Below are positions 12,051 to 24,960 of a DNA stretch of 64,000 nt, in pieces. The stretch's first letter is position 1. Each line of letters opens with the position of its first letter. The stretch covers positions 86,121,580 through 86,185,579 of the forward strand of contig CM047425.1 in NCBI GenBank assembly GCA_026168455.1, written 5' to 3'. The DNA is from Theocolax elegans. Taxonomy: Eukaryota > Arthropoda > Insecta > Hymenoptera > Cerocephalidae. A program made the translations under genes and the position numbers. Under the pieces are notes generated by a model that saw nothing but the letters and a program-made list of their open reading frames with translations, was not told where the DNA came from and searched no databases.

Positions 12051-15000
12051 CTCGGAGACTAATTACATTGTGATAAACGTTATTATTTTATGCGCTTTTT
12101 AATTTAATTGTAGTTCTAATTTTTAATTTACATGAATTAAAAATAAAATATAACATTTTTAACTAGACATATGTAAATATATGAAAATCTGTTGACTTCT
12201 TAATTATTATTTAAGTAATTAATACTTCAAAATTGAGTTATACTTCGTAGGATACATTTGTATATATTTTGTATTACTCATACTCGTATATAGTACCTAT
12301 TATAAATCTAACGTTTCACAGGGAAACGATTTTGTTTAGTTAATGACTAACGCGTAAACTAAGTAAGTATATTACCATAAGAACCTTTTTACGTATGGTT
12401 CACTATACTCTCTGGAAGTCCTTAGAATATGTAGACGTGCCTTATTATAAAGCCAAGTTAAACTTATAATTGCGTTCATTTACGTATTTATTTAATAAAC
12501 TATCTACCATAATCTTTAATAAGAGCTAGTCGGATCGTCTGTGTGCCAATGATTATATTATTCTTTACCAAAATCTATATAACTTTTCCTCGTTGAACGT
12601 AGTAAAACGAGTCTTCACTTCTATATATATAATTGAATTTAATCGTTGTATATCAAGCGTCGATAGAATCATTTCGAGTTTTCGTATCATATTATACAAA
12701 ACTATTTTTCGTGTATATAAAGAGCAATAGCCGGTTTCAAGGTTGATCGTTCAACCTAAAATAAATTAAATTCTACGAGAGGCTCTAAAACCTTTGGTTT
12801 CGATGCCAAACAGAGCAAATAATGATGATCTCACAATTACGAGCTACATACTATGAGGAAGTTCGTGATAATGAAAATTTAAAAAGAATGAATAAGCCAA
12901 ATGAATATTACTTGAAGCATTCCCACTTTTTGGTTAAGCAAGTTATGCATACAGAAATACATAGATATATCAATAACGAATCAAAATTTGCGCGAATTGC
13001 GACGAAGGATATATTGTATAATACCTTTAAATAGTTCTTATATACGCGGAATTTACGCGACGCAAAAAAAGGTACGTGTGTATGTGTATGTACATATAGG
13101 TAGATATATACATATATATAGGTATATATATGTATATTATGTCGAGAGCAGTGTCGACCGCTCGGTTGCGCAATCGAGTAGTGCCTGGTTCATCGAGCGA
13201 TAATCCTCTACTTTTCGCACGCGACATTCCTTTTACGCCTCGTCTTACGATTGCGCAGCAAACTATAGGAAATAATAGGCTAAATAAGTAACCAGTCGAG
13301 TTAACGAATTGACAAGTATAGATACTTCAACTTTTGGAGTCGTAAATAGCGTCTGTCTTTCAGTCACGGCTACTGCATTCTTAAATTGCCTAAAGTTTCG
13401 TTTCTCCTTTTTTTCTTACAATTAACACGTAAATTGGTGCAAATATTGAATTTTTGCGATTGAAAAGTAGCGTGTGTATAATTAACAACATTTCAACTAT
13501 CTTTTTATAATTTTATTATTTTTGTAAATATACGTATGTAGGATAATGTCAGTCTTGATGAAATAATTACAACTATTCTCGAGAAAAAAAATAATCTTTT
13601 ATAAAGATTTAAAAAGTCGAGTTAAAAGTTTACGCGAGTCTAAACAATAATACAATTGAGAAACGGTAGACGTAAACGTAATATATGATGTAACGTGAAT
13701 AAAATTTTACGTCAACATATTTTAATGCATATAATTATTATTTAAAAAACGATCGACATTCTGTTTGTTCGTATTAAAATGATGTATATAGTTTTGTGTA
13801 ACAGGCATAAATTGTTAAACGTGTTTTGCACGTGGCGCTTGAATTTTTTTGCGCCTCTAGAGGATGTCGTATTACCCAAGGCTGACAATACGCGAAGCTT
13901 ATCGCAAATGATTTCAAACGATTCTTGTCTTGAATCGTCACGTAACCAAAGAATATTGAACAAATTCTATTCGTTTTCACTCGCTAATGAAATTTGATAA
14001 TTGTGTAAATCTTCATTTAAAAAAATGTATATAATTAGGAATATTCATTAGTTAATTACGTAATTAGATTGAGGATTTACATATTATACAATACACAAAT
14101 ATTACTGTTAACAAGTGAAAATCTATGCATCGTTGCGTCGGAGATTCAGATTGCCTTTGCCTCAAACTAATGAAAAATATTTATCATTTAGATTTTTTTA
14201 TGATTTTTGTTGTGCTTCCGTATGCCATGGATATTAAAAATCATAAATGACATTGAGTCGTACAAATTATCCTCTATCATTCAAGGAAATTGAGTAACTT
14301 ATCCACCGATTTTTTTTGCTTCCTGATTCGACTTGCACGCCAGTTACGTCTCCAAGGTTCAACTCGACGTTCTTGTAATTGTTTAAGTCCACACAAGCTG
14401 GACATATTTTCAAATGTACAATACAAACTGCAATTCACTGTTTTGGGTGCAAAATTTTTTACGCTTGTATACACATATTCAAATTTTGTTACATCTTTTT
14501 ATTACTATCTGATCTTATTTTATTTTTTGATCGACGACATTTCTAATATTAGTTAAAACGTTTTTTGAATATTGCTTAAAATGAATTGAATGATATATAG
14601 CATGCATATAGACACAATTTTAAACACAAGCGTTTAAAATAGAATTTAAATCGATGTCAGTATAATAATCATTGTCTGTATAAAATTTCAAAAAAATTGC
14701 GCGAACGCAATATTTTACACCCTCATCCTACATAGTTTGGTTGGCCTCGTCCTTGCGATTGGAATCGACCGGACTCTGCCTATAATGATAATGATAATTT
14801 CACGAAGATCACCGTATACCTATTTGCGTGTGTACGCACACTGTACTATTCAGAATATGTGACTTGATCGTAGAGCTTGCGATTTTGCGTCACATTTTTG
14901 CATCACGCGGTACTTCGATGTTAAGATCGATCTGAAAATGTATCTCGCTAACGTAACATATTTTCTAACAGGTACTTTTACAAGTGACGGCTTTTATATT

Positions 15001-16440
15001 ATTTATTTTAAATACAAGATAGCAATAATAGCATCTTTAATATATTAATTAATCTTGTTCAGTCCTCTCGTCTAACGTAAATTCTACAAAATTATTGTAC
15101 TAATATTAAATAATATTATTCTTTTCAGATATAGTTATATTAATATAGATATTTTTATAGTACATTAATATTAGTATAGTATTATGTTTCTTAGAAGGGT
15201 TGGTAATTAATGTAATATTCTGTATTTATAGGTGGATAACTCATCTCTGCGTATGAGTTAAGTTTAACTTCGTTCCTGGTCCAAGTTTCTCCGAAGTACG
15301 AGGATGCATTTCTACAGTTACTCGTAGAACGCTGGATGCAAATGAAGCTTGTCTTACTAGAAATGCTTCCAACTTGTTACATTATTCTTGTATGGTCATT
15401 ATTCTATTCATTTTACTGTTTCATCTTCTGTCATAACACTCATTTGTATTTTCATCCTTTTAACGTATAATTATTAGAAATAAAAATATCTACTTTATGT
15501 ATTATACGTTAAATCGACTTTATAAACTCACGATGAGAAATTTGAATAATTACAATTTTACATAAGCAATATTCCGGAACTACATTTGATTAGTATAGAT
15601 TGGATCTTTCGATCGATAAACTGTTAAGTTAAACCTTGAATTATTATGTCTTGGTATTACTTTATTATAAAAAAAAACACTGTTTATCCGATTTTCTTTA
15701 ATTATTATTTTTTAAATTCGGATTGTTCATACTCAAGTGCGCATTTGTTCGGGTAAGTATATCAAATAATTATACCCACGTTTGTTATTTCAATGATTTA
15801 AATATATAGCATTTAAAAACAAAGTGTTGCAATTACGTTATCGAATCGCTGTACAAGAAATATTAGTAAACTATCAGGTAAATGTTCTTATAGAAATAAG
15901 CTATAACTATACAGATATGAACGATCTAGATATTTCACTCATAAAAACTGATATCGTTCTTAATATCTAATTGTTCACAGATTATGTAGACTTATATAGT
16001 CTTTGGACTATTACTTGCAATAATTGCAAATTTATAAATTATTTTATAACGCGTCTATATATGCACATCGCTCGCATATTGTTTTTCCAATGATAGTGAA
16101 GTAAATGTGGTAAAGTATACTCTAGCGATATTTTCGAGGAAATTACATGCAATCAACGCTATATTGTTATGGAAAATTATATCGAATTAAAATCTTCACT
16201 TTGTGGTTTGTCTAAATATAACCTTTTGCCAACGAATCAACTGAATTAATTGGAATGAATTAATAAATTGATATTGACGATAATTTGAAGAAACTTTGCA
16301 TACATTAGTTTTAGAGTCGTTGAGAGAATATATAGACACTAGCACCTCGAGTAGACACAGACTCACACAGACGAGTAACCCTGTGGTGTGGTGGAAAAAG
16401 CAAACCATTATCATTTCATGCAAACCACAGTAATCAGAGG
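12051..16440. other. Long AT-rich stretch; one TATA-like motif
   Basis: No gene recognised. TATATAAAG at 12714-12722 is a good TATA-box match followed by a slightly GC-richer segment, but no exon follows that I can support. A TA/TG-rich low-complexity patch lies at about 13075-13140 and a small GC-richer segment at 13145-13260. A strong donor-like CGG|GTAAGTAT at about 15750 has no convincing upstream exon. Confidence 0.5.
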
Positions 16441-16765
16441 CGAAGGTGCCCAACTGCGGAACTAATCAAACAATTCTCAAGTTCAACGCTGAGCACTCGA
16501 GCAGGAAGGAAAAACATGGGAGAGCCGCGCACGAGCGCGAAGGTGAATGCGATGTTTTTCCTGTCTCGTATATTTTCCCCGGTCGGTGCGTTTTCTTACG
16601 TCACGAGAGTAAGCGCGATCCGTTACCGTTTGAATTCTCCCAAGTGACGTCAACGCGTAAAGGTCACGTGTGTGTGCGCGAACACGCATTGTTTGCGGAT
16701 CGAGCACGCGGGCGCGGGCGCGGGTGCGAAAATTCCGGAAGTCTTGGGGAAATCGTTTGCGCACT
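16441..16765. promoter_or_regulatory. CpG-rich island next to SINE insertion
   Basis: GC- and CpG-rich block with AAAGGTCACGTG at about 16658, which joins an AAGGTCA half-site to a CACGTG E-box. It lies just left of the SINE at 16842. The frames open on both strands are compositional. Candidate cis-regulatory element. Confidence 0.35.
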
Positions 16766-16841
16766 TTGAATTATTGTATAAATGTACATTACCCGAGTTC
16801 TTTAAATACCCTTAATGTAACTGTACTTATTTCTGGATTAT

Positions 16842-17321
16842 TTCGCTTTACACTTTTTTTTTTTTTTTTTATGTTATTTAACGTCGCTCTATTTATGCTG
16901 CCAGGGCTAATCAGCGACGGAGGTGAACGGTGTGTCTGTAAACAAAGCACATGTAGTTGAAACAGTGGTGCTTGTGTCCATCGGAAGATATCATCGGTCA
17001 CTGTAATTAGTCTAATAATTAGAGTTTCCTGTCCTCCCGATGGAACCACCGCGATCCTCTTTACATCTTCGCGTCCCTAACGTTCCCTATAGTTCAGATG
17101 CCCGTGCCTCTCATGCACTGACAACTTGACAAGTGCACGAAACGCACGCGCACCTGAACTAGCGTCACATTATAGTGACACGCCGAGCCACTGAGTCGCG
17201 GTGTTCGAAAAATGCACATGAAAAAATTTTCAGAGGTACACGTCTGGGATCGAACCCACGACCCTCGGTGTGAGAGTCGGGAGCTCTACCCATGAGCCAC
17301 CGCGGCTCCTTCGCTTTACAC
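16842..17321 (-). mobile_element. tRNA-derived SINE, full length, with target-site duplication
   Basis: The - strand carries a complete SINE. Its tRNA-related head occupies 17240-17309, with an A-box-like motif (complement of 17286-17299) and a B box GGTTCGATCCC (complement of 17246-17256). A body of about 365 bp follows, and it ends in a 17-nt poly(A), seen as T at 16854-16870. The direct repeat TTCGCTTTACAC flanks it at 16842-16853 and 17310-17321 as a perfect 12-bp target-site duplication. Near the 3' end 16882-16888 pairs with 16913-16919 (7-bp stem, 24-nt loop), resembling the tail hairpins by which LINE reverse transcriptases recognise SINE partners. The anticodon stem does not pair and the T-loop is one base short, so the head is a pol III promoter relic and not a working tRNA. 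Intact duplication and tail suggest a fairly recent insertion. Confidence 0.88.
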
Positions 17322-18424
17322 TATTTCACGTAACATTATTTAATTTTAGTTTTGTACATTGCGCTTATGGAGACAAACGACCTGTCGCCTTTGATCAAAT
17401 AATATATGTCAAAACTTTGAGTTATAATTGTAATTGCAATTTAAATATAATAGGATTATGTCAACAGTGACTATTTTTAGATTTGTTCATCGGTCGATAT
17501 GTACCTTATGTACATACTAACATGAAATTGCTTTCCTGTCTCCGATTGATAAACTTGAAAGTCAGAACGGTTTGTAAGAATTTGATAAAGTTATTATATC
17601 TTTCCGAAAATAGGATGGCATTGTCGGTTGCTGTGAAAAAATAAATAATTAGCTAAAATAATAATAAATATCGCAGTGTTGCATATTGGCAGAAAGTTTG
17701 GTGAATGATTTATCCAAAATTATTCGATTGTATCGGCTGATTGATGTTACTTTTTTTAAAACTTTCAATTATAAATTTACTAATAAGCTTAAACATTGGT
17801 ATAGCTATACATATATCTCCGTAATTTTTATAATTTCCTTAGGTTTACCATGCAATTACTTTCGCCGCACAGGTTAATTTTAAATCTGAAATCATATATC
17901 TAACAATTGCTTAAGTAATTTATTATTTCATATTGTGTACCATCGGTACGTACTTTACACCAGTACGTTTATTCAAATATATTGCAATGTCACTAGCTGC
18001 AAAATATTTTAAACGAAATATCGAAATAAAGCAAAATGTTTAAAACAACTGTTTTGCAGTAATTTTATGAATAAAAAAGTTGAAAAATGAAAATCAAATA
18101 ATGACAAATACTGAGTGAGTTAAATTCATCAATGTTGCGTTCCCTTTATCTGATGCGTCAACTTCTTAACTTATTATTCATGAACACAAGGAATATTGGT
18201 GAACAATATTATAATAATATATGAAATATTAATAATATTTCATTTGTTCATAAATCCATAATATCAATATTTATTACCAGCAAAGTATAACAATAATGTC
18301 CTAAGGTTAATAATATTTGATTGGTAACTATTTTTGGATATTTGTACAGAATTACAAGAAATTTCTGTAATACAAATGCAAAAAATGTTTTTGTACTAAC
18401 GAGAAAAAGACTGAGAATTTTAGA
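17322..18424. other. AT-rich sequence, nothing recognised
   Basis: No supported gene. Includes a short AT-rich imperfect palindrome at about 18180-18260. Confidence 0.55.
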
Positions 18425-18965
18425 ATGGAAATTTTAACGAGGATAATAAAAGAATCACATGTAAGACTCAATTCGCAGATCGGAGCGAGGGACGTGCGAG
18501 GGTATACTTATAATCGCGCTTCGAAGCATCAAGAGAGGGAGAGAGAGAGAGAGAGAGAGAGAGAAGTTCGAAACGAAACCCGAGCGCGTCAGTGGCGCAG
18601 CCTCGGCGACGTCCGATAACGAGGAAAGATTATTCCCAAGGACAAGGTCACGAGGTTCTCCTCACTCTTGCTTGAGTGCTCGCGCTAACGTATTCGTTTT
18701 ATTTTGTCCGTCTCTTCCTCTTCGTCTTTGTCTGGACGGTTGGTTGGCCCCCTCAGTCCTTATCCGCGCGCGTTTCTCGCGCTGTCTCGCTTTCTTTGTC
18801 GGTTCGACTCCGCCCTTCTCCTCGTATCATTATCTCCGTTTCACGCTTTTTCTCTCCTCTTATTTTTTTCCATCTTGTTGCTCCCCCGATGTATTCTTCT
18901 CTGATCGTTCACGCCAATCGTTTTTCCCAATGCGATTTTCTGTTCTTTCTGCCTTTAATTCTAGC
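18425..18965. promoter_or_regulatory. CpG-rich island with (GA)n tract and CAAGGTCA site
   Basis: The (GA)n tract at 18533-18564 lies inside a GC-rich segment (18480-18860) with many CpGs. GACAAGGTCACG at 18641-18652 holds a CAAGGTCA half-site. Pyrimidine-rich sequence follows to 18960. The three overlapping + strand frames (18672-19026) encode Ser/Leu/Phe-rich, low-complexity peptides driven by the CT-rich DNA. I do not call them genes. Likely a cis-regulatory island. Confidence 0.4.
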
Positions 18966-21503
18966 TAATCTTATTCGTCTTTTAATAGATTCTTACAAAC
19001 ATTTTTTCTCCTCGTTTCTTTTTTAATTCGCTTCACTTGTTCGCTTCAATGTTTGTCTTTGTGTTTACAAGTATAAATATTAATTAATCAATTTGATAAC
19101 GAAATCGTTATTGGATATAATTCATGGACTTGTAATTAGTATATAATTATTATTTTAATTGCAAGCACACATTATATGCAAATAAATTACCGCGATTAGA
19201 TTTGTAGCTATGAAAATCGATTCATCGCGGTCGCACACCGCACAAATTTCATATTTCACGGTGTATATAAATAAAATATATTTTACTTTTACGATTTTAC
19301 TTTGAAAAATAGGTCATCGAAGTAGGTCATAGTCTAAGTTAAAAATATTTAAAAAAAAGATAATAAATAAACGATAAAATTTTTAAAATAATTATGTAAA
19401 TTTTACTTATCTTGTATTTATATTTTCTATTATTTTTCTTACAGCTAGTAAAAAGTGAAACGGTTACTCAGAGATTTGGTAGCAGTTTCTCGAAGATATA
19501 TTTGATAGAAAGAAGCAAGCTAAAAATAACCTTTGTTAATGCTTATTAACACGTTTTCATAAGCATGGATCTGTTTTTGACTAGTTATTATAGTGTTATA
19601 TATGTGTCAATTAATTAAAAAAATATTTTACATTTATAATAGAAGTTGTCTCGTTAATATTTCATTTTGCAAATCTTTTAACTCGTTGCTCTCGTCGGCT
19701 CCACACTTAAACGAGTACTTCAATCCAGTAATTACAAGATATATTAAGCTTAACGTAATTATATAGAAGCGCATACACGTACAAGTTTTATTTTGGATGA
19801 ATGTATAATGAAATACTTAAAGTAACTCGCACATTATACTTACAATTAATATAAAGTATCAATTAAACGTAATACAAAATAAAAGAATTTTGAAGCGAAA
19901 TATTTTATTTTCAAAAAGTACTTGACAAATACATTATCCTTACTTCGTACACTTTTTCAAAAATATTTGCCTTGCGTAATCGTTAAATCGCTGCGCAAAA
20001 TTCAGTTTAAACAAAAAATGTATGCCAAATTGGAAGAAACATGGAAATCCAATTACAAGTATTATTGATCATGCAATGTAACGAGAAGTACACATTTGAA
20101 CGCGCGTTCCTATTAACTACTTAAGAAAAGAAAAATATCATGACTGACTCGGTTGCCTGATTTGAAAACAAATTGCATTATCGGCAATAGAGTGAACAAA
20201 CGTGGACTCTGAATTCATTAGCAGAAACGATGACCGGTAGAAAAAAAATTAGGAAAATAATTTTACGGTGTTTTTGCATCAATATTTTATTATTTCAAAT
20301 ACGTAAACAGATATATTGAATAGTAAAAGTATGCTATAGATTCGTGATGAAACATTGGCGTTTATATCATAAAATATTTGTACATGTGAGTAAATACGTT
20401 TAATGTATTCAACACATTTTTAACTAAAATGATATAAATATTACATCAGGAATTGTATGCCTTTGAAATAGATTTTTTTATCAAAATGTATAATCGATAA
20501 TAATTTATAATTTAACCAATCATGATTACGAATGTACGTATGTTGAAGGTAGTAATTGTAAAACTTTCCTATGGAATTATCACGATAATCGTTAATAAAA
20601 AATATGTAAGAAAAAATGTATTACAAAAGTCAAAACATAATTATATACTATTTTCATTTACACCCGTTTAAAGAAGAAAAGCAGCAATGCGATAAAGTAT
20701 ATTTATGATCATTATACTTTAATTAGTGAATAAAAAAACGTATAATGAGATGAAAATATCTTATCCGACAGAAAAATTTATGAAATTTTAATTCGAAAAG
20801 ACTCAATTATTTAAAAACACTCAATAAAGATAGTACTGTAGCAATAAATATAAAATGCTTAACATTGGTGATTACAAGCTTAAATATTGTCAAAAGAATT
20901 TGGTAGCTTTAGCAGGCGCATTTATACGAAGACGATAAATTCATAAATGTTGTAGCAAATTGCAACGTGTCGTATAGTTACTGCTCCAGTGTGTCTCATC
21001 CATGTATAATAAGAGCATTTTTTAAAAATCAGCAATTTACTTTTGACATGCTCATAATTACGTGTAATTGATACATTAAATAATTGCAATAATAGATTTC
21101 ATATTTTCAAAACAGTATTGAACCTGCATTTTTTCTTCTTGAAGATATTACACTGCTTATTGTTTCTTCTTGCCACGGTGTTTGTATGCCTTTGTAAAGA
21201 TACATATGACTGTTCTGAAACATACATGTAAATTATTTTGTATCTGCTAATTAAGATTTTTTTTCAATTACGATATACAATATGTTGATAAATAAAAAAT
21301 TGTATCCATATCCACTTGTTAAGCTTCTGTTGCAAAGACTTATTTTCATTAAATTTACAGCTCTTAATCAGAAATTGTAAATTAAGAACTTCGAACCTTG
21401 AGAATATCGAACCTTGATAAACATTTTTAAACATGTCAAATTTTCAGAAACAGCCACCCCACGTTCTTTTCGTAGCAAAAACTATATCGGCAGCAATACT
21501 TAC
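18966..21503. other. AT-rich sequence, nothing recognised
   Basis: No gene, RNA gene or clear repeat seen over about 2.5 kb. Confidence 0.6.
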
Positions 21504-21560
21504 AGTGTGTACATGATATACACCACTTCCAGATACTCTTTACGAGCGCTTTCGAAAGGC
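21504..21560 (-). CDS. Weak candidate 57-bp symmetric cassette exon, unknown product
   Basis: On the - strand a pyrimidine-containing acceptor (TACAATTTTAG, AG at 21561-21562) precedes 57 bp that end at a strong donor GTAAGTATTG (complement of 21494-21503). One frame, after one leading base, reads FESARKEYLEVVYIMYT and leaves two bases, so the exon length is a multiple of three and it could be skipped without changing frame. I do not recognise the peptide. Exon-like structures of this size arise by chance in a 64-kb window, so support is weak without transcript or conservation data. Confidence 0.2.
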
Positions 21561-21712
21561 CTAAAATTGTACATCAAAGAAGTTACATGTGAATAGTCGG
21601 TCGAAAATTCGAAGGGAGTAGAGCGTTGAGATATTCGTTTGATACCGAATCTTTTGATATACCTATTATTCTTTAAAATTCTCTTGGAAAGTTTGAATTG
21701 AAAGATACTTAA

Positions 21713-22485
21713 TTAAGCTACGCAACTCAGTGAGAAAAATTACAAAATTTTCAACGATTAAAGATACTAACAAGGGAAGTACATGACCTCCGGGAAACGG
21801 ATCTTATCCTAACTTTGGTATATGTCTTTTGTAATGTAGAAATATGAAGAAAGCCAAGTTATTACTTGCCAATTGCCATTTTCACGAAAGTTATTCGGCA
21901 TCTAGAAATATTTTCAATGAAAATTACTTCCAATTGAATCGCTTATAATTCCGAATCAAATAAAGATATAAACCAAAAGAAAGTTGAGTACAAGTAGATA
22001 CAATTTAAAAAAAAGAAGCTTAAATTGTCTAATTTGAAGTAAAGTTATGAAAAAAATGAGAAATTGAAGAATTTTAAGCCAAAAGAAAAAATGAATTTTT
22101 CATATTAATTTTTGGTTTAAATTTCTTTAATTTCTTATTTTTTTCATAATTTTACTTCAAATTAAGCAATTTAAGCTTCTTTATTTTAAATCCTATCTAC
22201 TTGAACTCAATTTTCTTTTAGTTTTTGGTTTGAATTCCTATCCATACTCGTTTTCAAGTTATAAGCAATCAAAGTGGAAGTAATTTTCATTGAAAATATT
22301 GTTAGATGTCGAATAACTTTCGTAAAAGTGGCCATTGGCAAGTAATAACTTGGCTTTCTTTATATTTCTACATTACAAAAGACATGCCAAAGTTAGCATA
22401 AGATCCGTTTCCCGGAGGTCATGTACTCCCTTTGTAAGTTAAGCTACGCAACCCAGTGAGTAAAATGACAAAATTTCAACGATTT
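21713..22485. mobile_element. Palindromic fold-back element between ~47-bp direct repeats
   Basis: Positions about 21769-22436 form a near-symmetric palindrome of about 670 bp with a short central loop near 22080-22120. Its arms include GTACATGACCTCCGGGAAAC (starting 21780) and its complement at 22407-22427. Directly outside the arms lie direct repeats of about 47 bp (21713-21760 and 22439-22485, both starting TTAAGCTACGCAAC), alike with a few substitutions. This is far longer than ordinary target-site duplications. No transposase is encoded. If transcribed, the arms would form a long double-stranded RNA hairpin. The superfamily is not identified. Confidence 0.8.
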
Positions 22486-22900
22486 TTGAACGACCAGTGC
22501 GGTGGTGACCGGCGGAAATCACGTAACAACTCAACACGTCGACGATCTGTAAATATAAGACGCCGGTGATTATTGGCTTCATTCCTCTTGCTTATATTAT
22601 TATTATTCTCATATATATACCAAATAAATATATATCTAATGAAATTATTTATTATTATTATTATTGAAAAAGTCAACTCGAAGCAGTGTACAACTTATTG
22701 TATAAAAGCTATTATAATAGATATTTTATTAGTAAATTGTAAAATAAAAATTGACATAGCAGTTAATTTGTATTTAAATAGATATAGATACAATAATATA
22801 TAATAGTATTTATTTCTGCATTAAAAATTCACTATAATAACGAATAAAATTTATTAATATGTATTTGTAAAATGCGAAGAAATGTATATTTTACTCTCTG
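22486..22900. other. AT-rich sequence with (ATT)-like runs
   Basis: Short TTA/ATT repeats near 22595-22670. No gene seen. Confidence 0.55.
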
Positions 22901-23230
22901 GCTTTTGGAATTCTCTTTCCCGGGAGGAGGTTTGAACAATCGTTTCCCGGGCTCGACAGCCAGAAGCTAAACTATAACGATGACCATGAGATATAATTCT
23001 GGAAATTGCTAGGTGGATTATTTGGAGCAATATCGGCGCGCTCGAGATCGCGACCTTCGTTCATTGCGGCGTATTCATCGGCTATCGTTCAACCCTTTTG
23101 AAACGTAGCGATCCGAGGCAGCTTTCGCGGTTTACCGCGAGCTGCGTCGTCACTCACGCGAATTCGTCTCGTTCGAACGCTCAATTTGTTTAAAACCCGG
23201 TAACGGATTGCCTTTTCATAACATCGTAAA
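22901..23230. promoter_or_regulatory. CpG-rich island with small GC hairpin
   Basis: Contains two direct copies of TTTCCCGGG (about 22918 and 22952) and a CpG-rich segment at 23030-23180. CAGCTTTCGCGG at about 23119 pairs with the following CCGCGAGCTG, giving a stem of about 11 bp. Candidate regulatory island. No exon supported. Confidence 0.3.
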
Positions 23231-23958
23231 ATAACGCTCTATTCTCTTATACACTCTGGTTGCTATAGTTAAAAACGTGACTAAGCTCTCGAGGTGACCA
23301 TTATTTTTTCATTTTCTAATTGCCGTATGGAAATTTAATTCTTAAAACATTATAGTCACATCGTTTTATTTTTTTGATTCTATAGTTAAGTAATTTAAAT
23401 TTTAAAAATAATATTTTTGTTTATAAAAAAACACTTGTTATCTGGTATACCTATATATACGTAAAGAAAGGACGACGATATGCGTCTGGAAAGATTAAGA
23501 ACAATCTTTCATATGTGAATTAAAAAACAGACTGATTAAAAGTGACCTCCGTGAAAGTTATATTTTTAAATATTTCAAGAATTTTAAGATAAAATATTTA
23601 AATATGAGAATGACACGTGTCGATTAATTCCAAGTAAATATAATATATATGCGTATCAATGAGACTAATATTTTTCATCATTCGAATGAATAAGCAACAT
23701 TGATATTTGTTTATTAACGTTAAATACATGTATTGCACGTTGTACAAATTAATGCAATTGTAATTGTTTACAATTTTATTGGCATATAGGTGAATCATAA
23801 TTAACAATGTACACAACGTTTTAAAGTAATCGAACGATTTTTAAATTACATGTACGTTTTACCTCCAAATATATTAATAGAAAATAAAGTTTTGAATTTA
23901 CGAATTATATAAACAATTATTATTTATTTTATAGATAAATAAATAATTGCATTAAAGT
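23231..23958. other. AT-rich sequence, nothing recognised
   Basis: No gene or element recognised. Confidence 0.6.
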
Positions 23959-24032
23959 CTGAACAATGATACAAAAATATATTTCTTTTTGTATCGACAT
24001 TAATATATTTTATTGCATCGTTCATTGTTCAG
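23959..24032. repeat. Small nested inverted repeat
   Basis: CTGAACAATGA (23959-23969) pairs with TCATTGTTCAG (24022-24032). Inside it GATACAAAAA (23968-23977) pairs with TTTTTGTATC (23986-23995). Probably a remnant of a short inverted-repeat element. Confidence 0.55.
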
Positions 24033-24308
24033 TTAGGTATAAATATTGTGCTAGGAATTATAAAAAATGATTAAATTAATGAAGCAGATAAACTTTCTTT
24101 CTATATAAAGATAAAAATAATCATTTGTTTTTTTTTTGTAATCTGAGATTCATAATATATGTTATTATTTTTTTTATAAATTAATTCGAGGATAATAAAT
24201 TTAACAAGTCTTTTAAGTTTCACATTCAATGAAACTTTCTAGAACTTATAAATTTATATATAAATATTATTTTTGAGACAAATTGTTTTGTACGTTAATA
24301 CTTTATGG
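24033..24308. other. AT-rich sequence, nothing recognised
   Basis: AT-rich filler. No feature seen. Confidence 0.6.
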
Positions 24309-24348
24309 TTTATTTAAGTTTATTTATTTATTTATTTATTTATTTATA
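24309..24348. repeat. (TTTA)n microsatellite
   Basis: About seven consecutive TTTA/TATT units, preceded by a slightly irregular unit. Confidence 0.9.
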
Positions 24349-24649
24349 AAACACAATATCAAATAAAGTTAATAATAGTATATCAAATTTTATAAGTATA
24401 GTCTATAGTTCTATAGTCTAAGTAGTTAAATAAAGTGTATATAAAAACACTAAAAATAATGGAAAGAGTTGAATAAAATAAGTTCTAGCACATCGGTTGA
24501 AAAGAATGATTGACCAAACGAACGAGAATAAGGAATCGAGACATCGGAAACATCGATAATCCAGTCTAGTGTATAAGAAGATTACGTAATCCTCGGTAGC
24601 TTCCTCGTCCATACATCGGCCCTCCTCGATCCATAAATCCTGCGGACCC

Positions 24650-24960
24650 CGTATACACACGCATCTCTTTCAAAAAAATTTCCACCGATCCCGGCTTGTT
24701 TCCCCTCTGCCTCTGCCCCGTCCGGAATCGCGCTCTACACTTCGCGCGGCTCGACCTTGCGCGATTCCGGCGAACGCTAATAATAAATTCGCGAGCGGTC
24801 GTTTACTCACTACACTTACGCGCACGTGCCGCAAAGCCGCTAAGTGCTTCCCTCTTTTCTCCTTCTCTCTCACTGGTTACTCCTACCTCGCTCTTTTTTA
24901 CGCGAGTCAAGGTCGCGGATGCCGATCATGGACGTCCTCGTATCGTCAGGTTTTGAAGCG
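24650..24960 (-). promoter_or_regulatory. CpG-rich island; possible - strand first exon
   Basis: GC- and CpG-rich, with TCAAGGTCG (24907-24915), close to an FTZ-F1-type half-site. On the - strand a strong donor GTAAGTG (complement of 24813-24819) follows a purine-rich segment that would run leftward from about 24900 to 24820. It resembles an insect non-coding first exon (5' UTR) because no ATG-initiated frame fills it. No acceptor is needed for a first exon, so evidence rests on the donor and the island alone. Confidence 0.25.

Noticed and set aside
17240..17309. A tRNA gene on the - strand
   Set aside because: A and B boxes are present, but the anticodon stem does not pair, the T loop is one base short, and the sequence is the head of a SINE with its own target-site duplication.
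18672..19026. Three overlapping + strand frames of 66-116 codons
   Set aside because: Ser/Leu/Phe low-complexity products of CT-rich DNA, all frames open at once, no motif.
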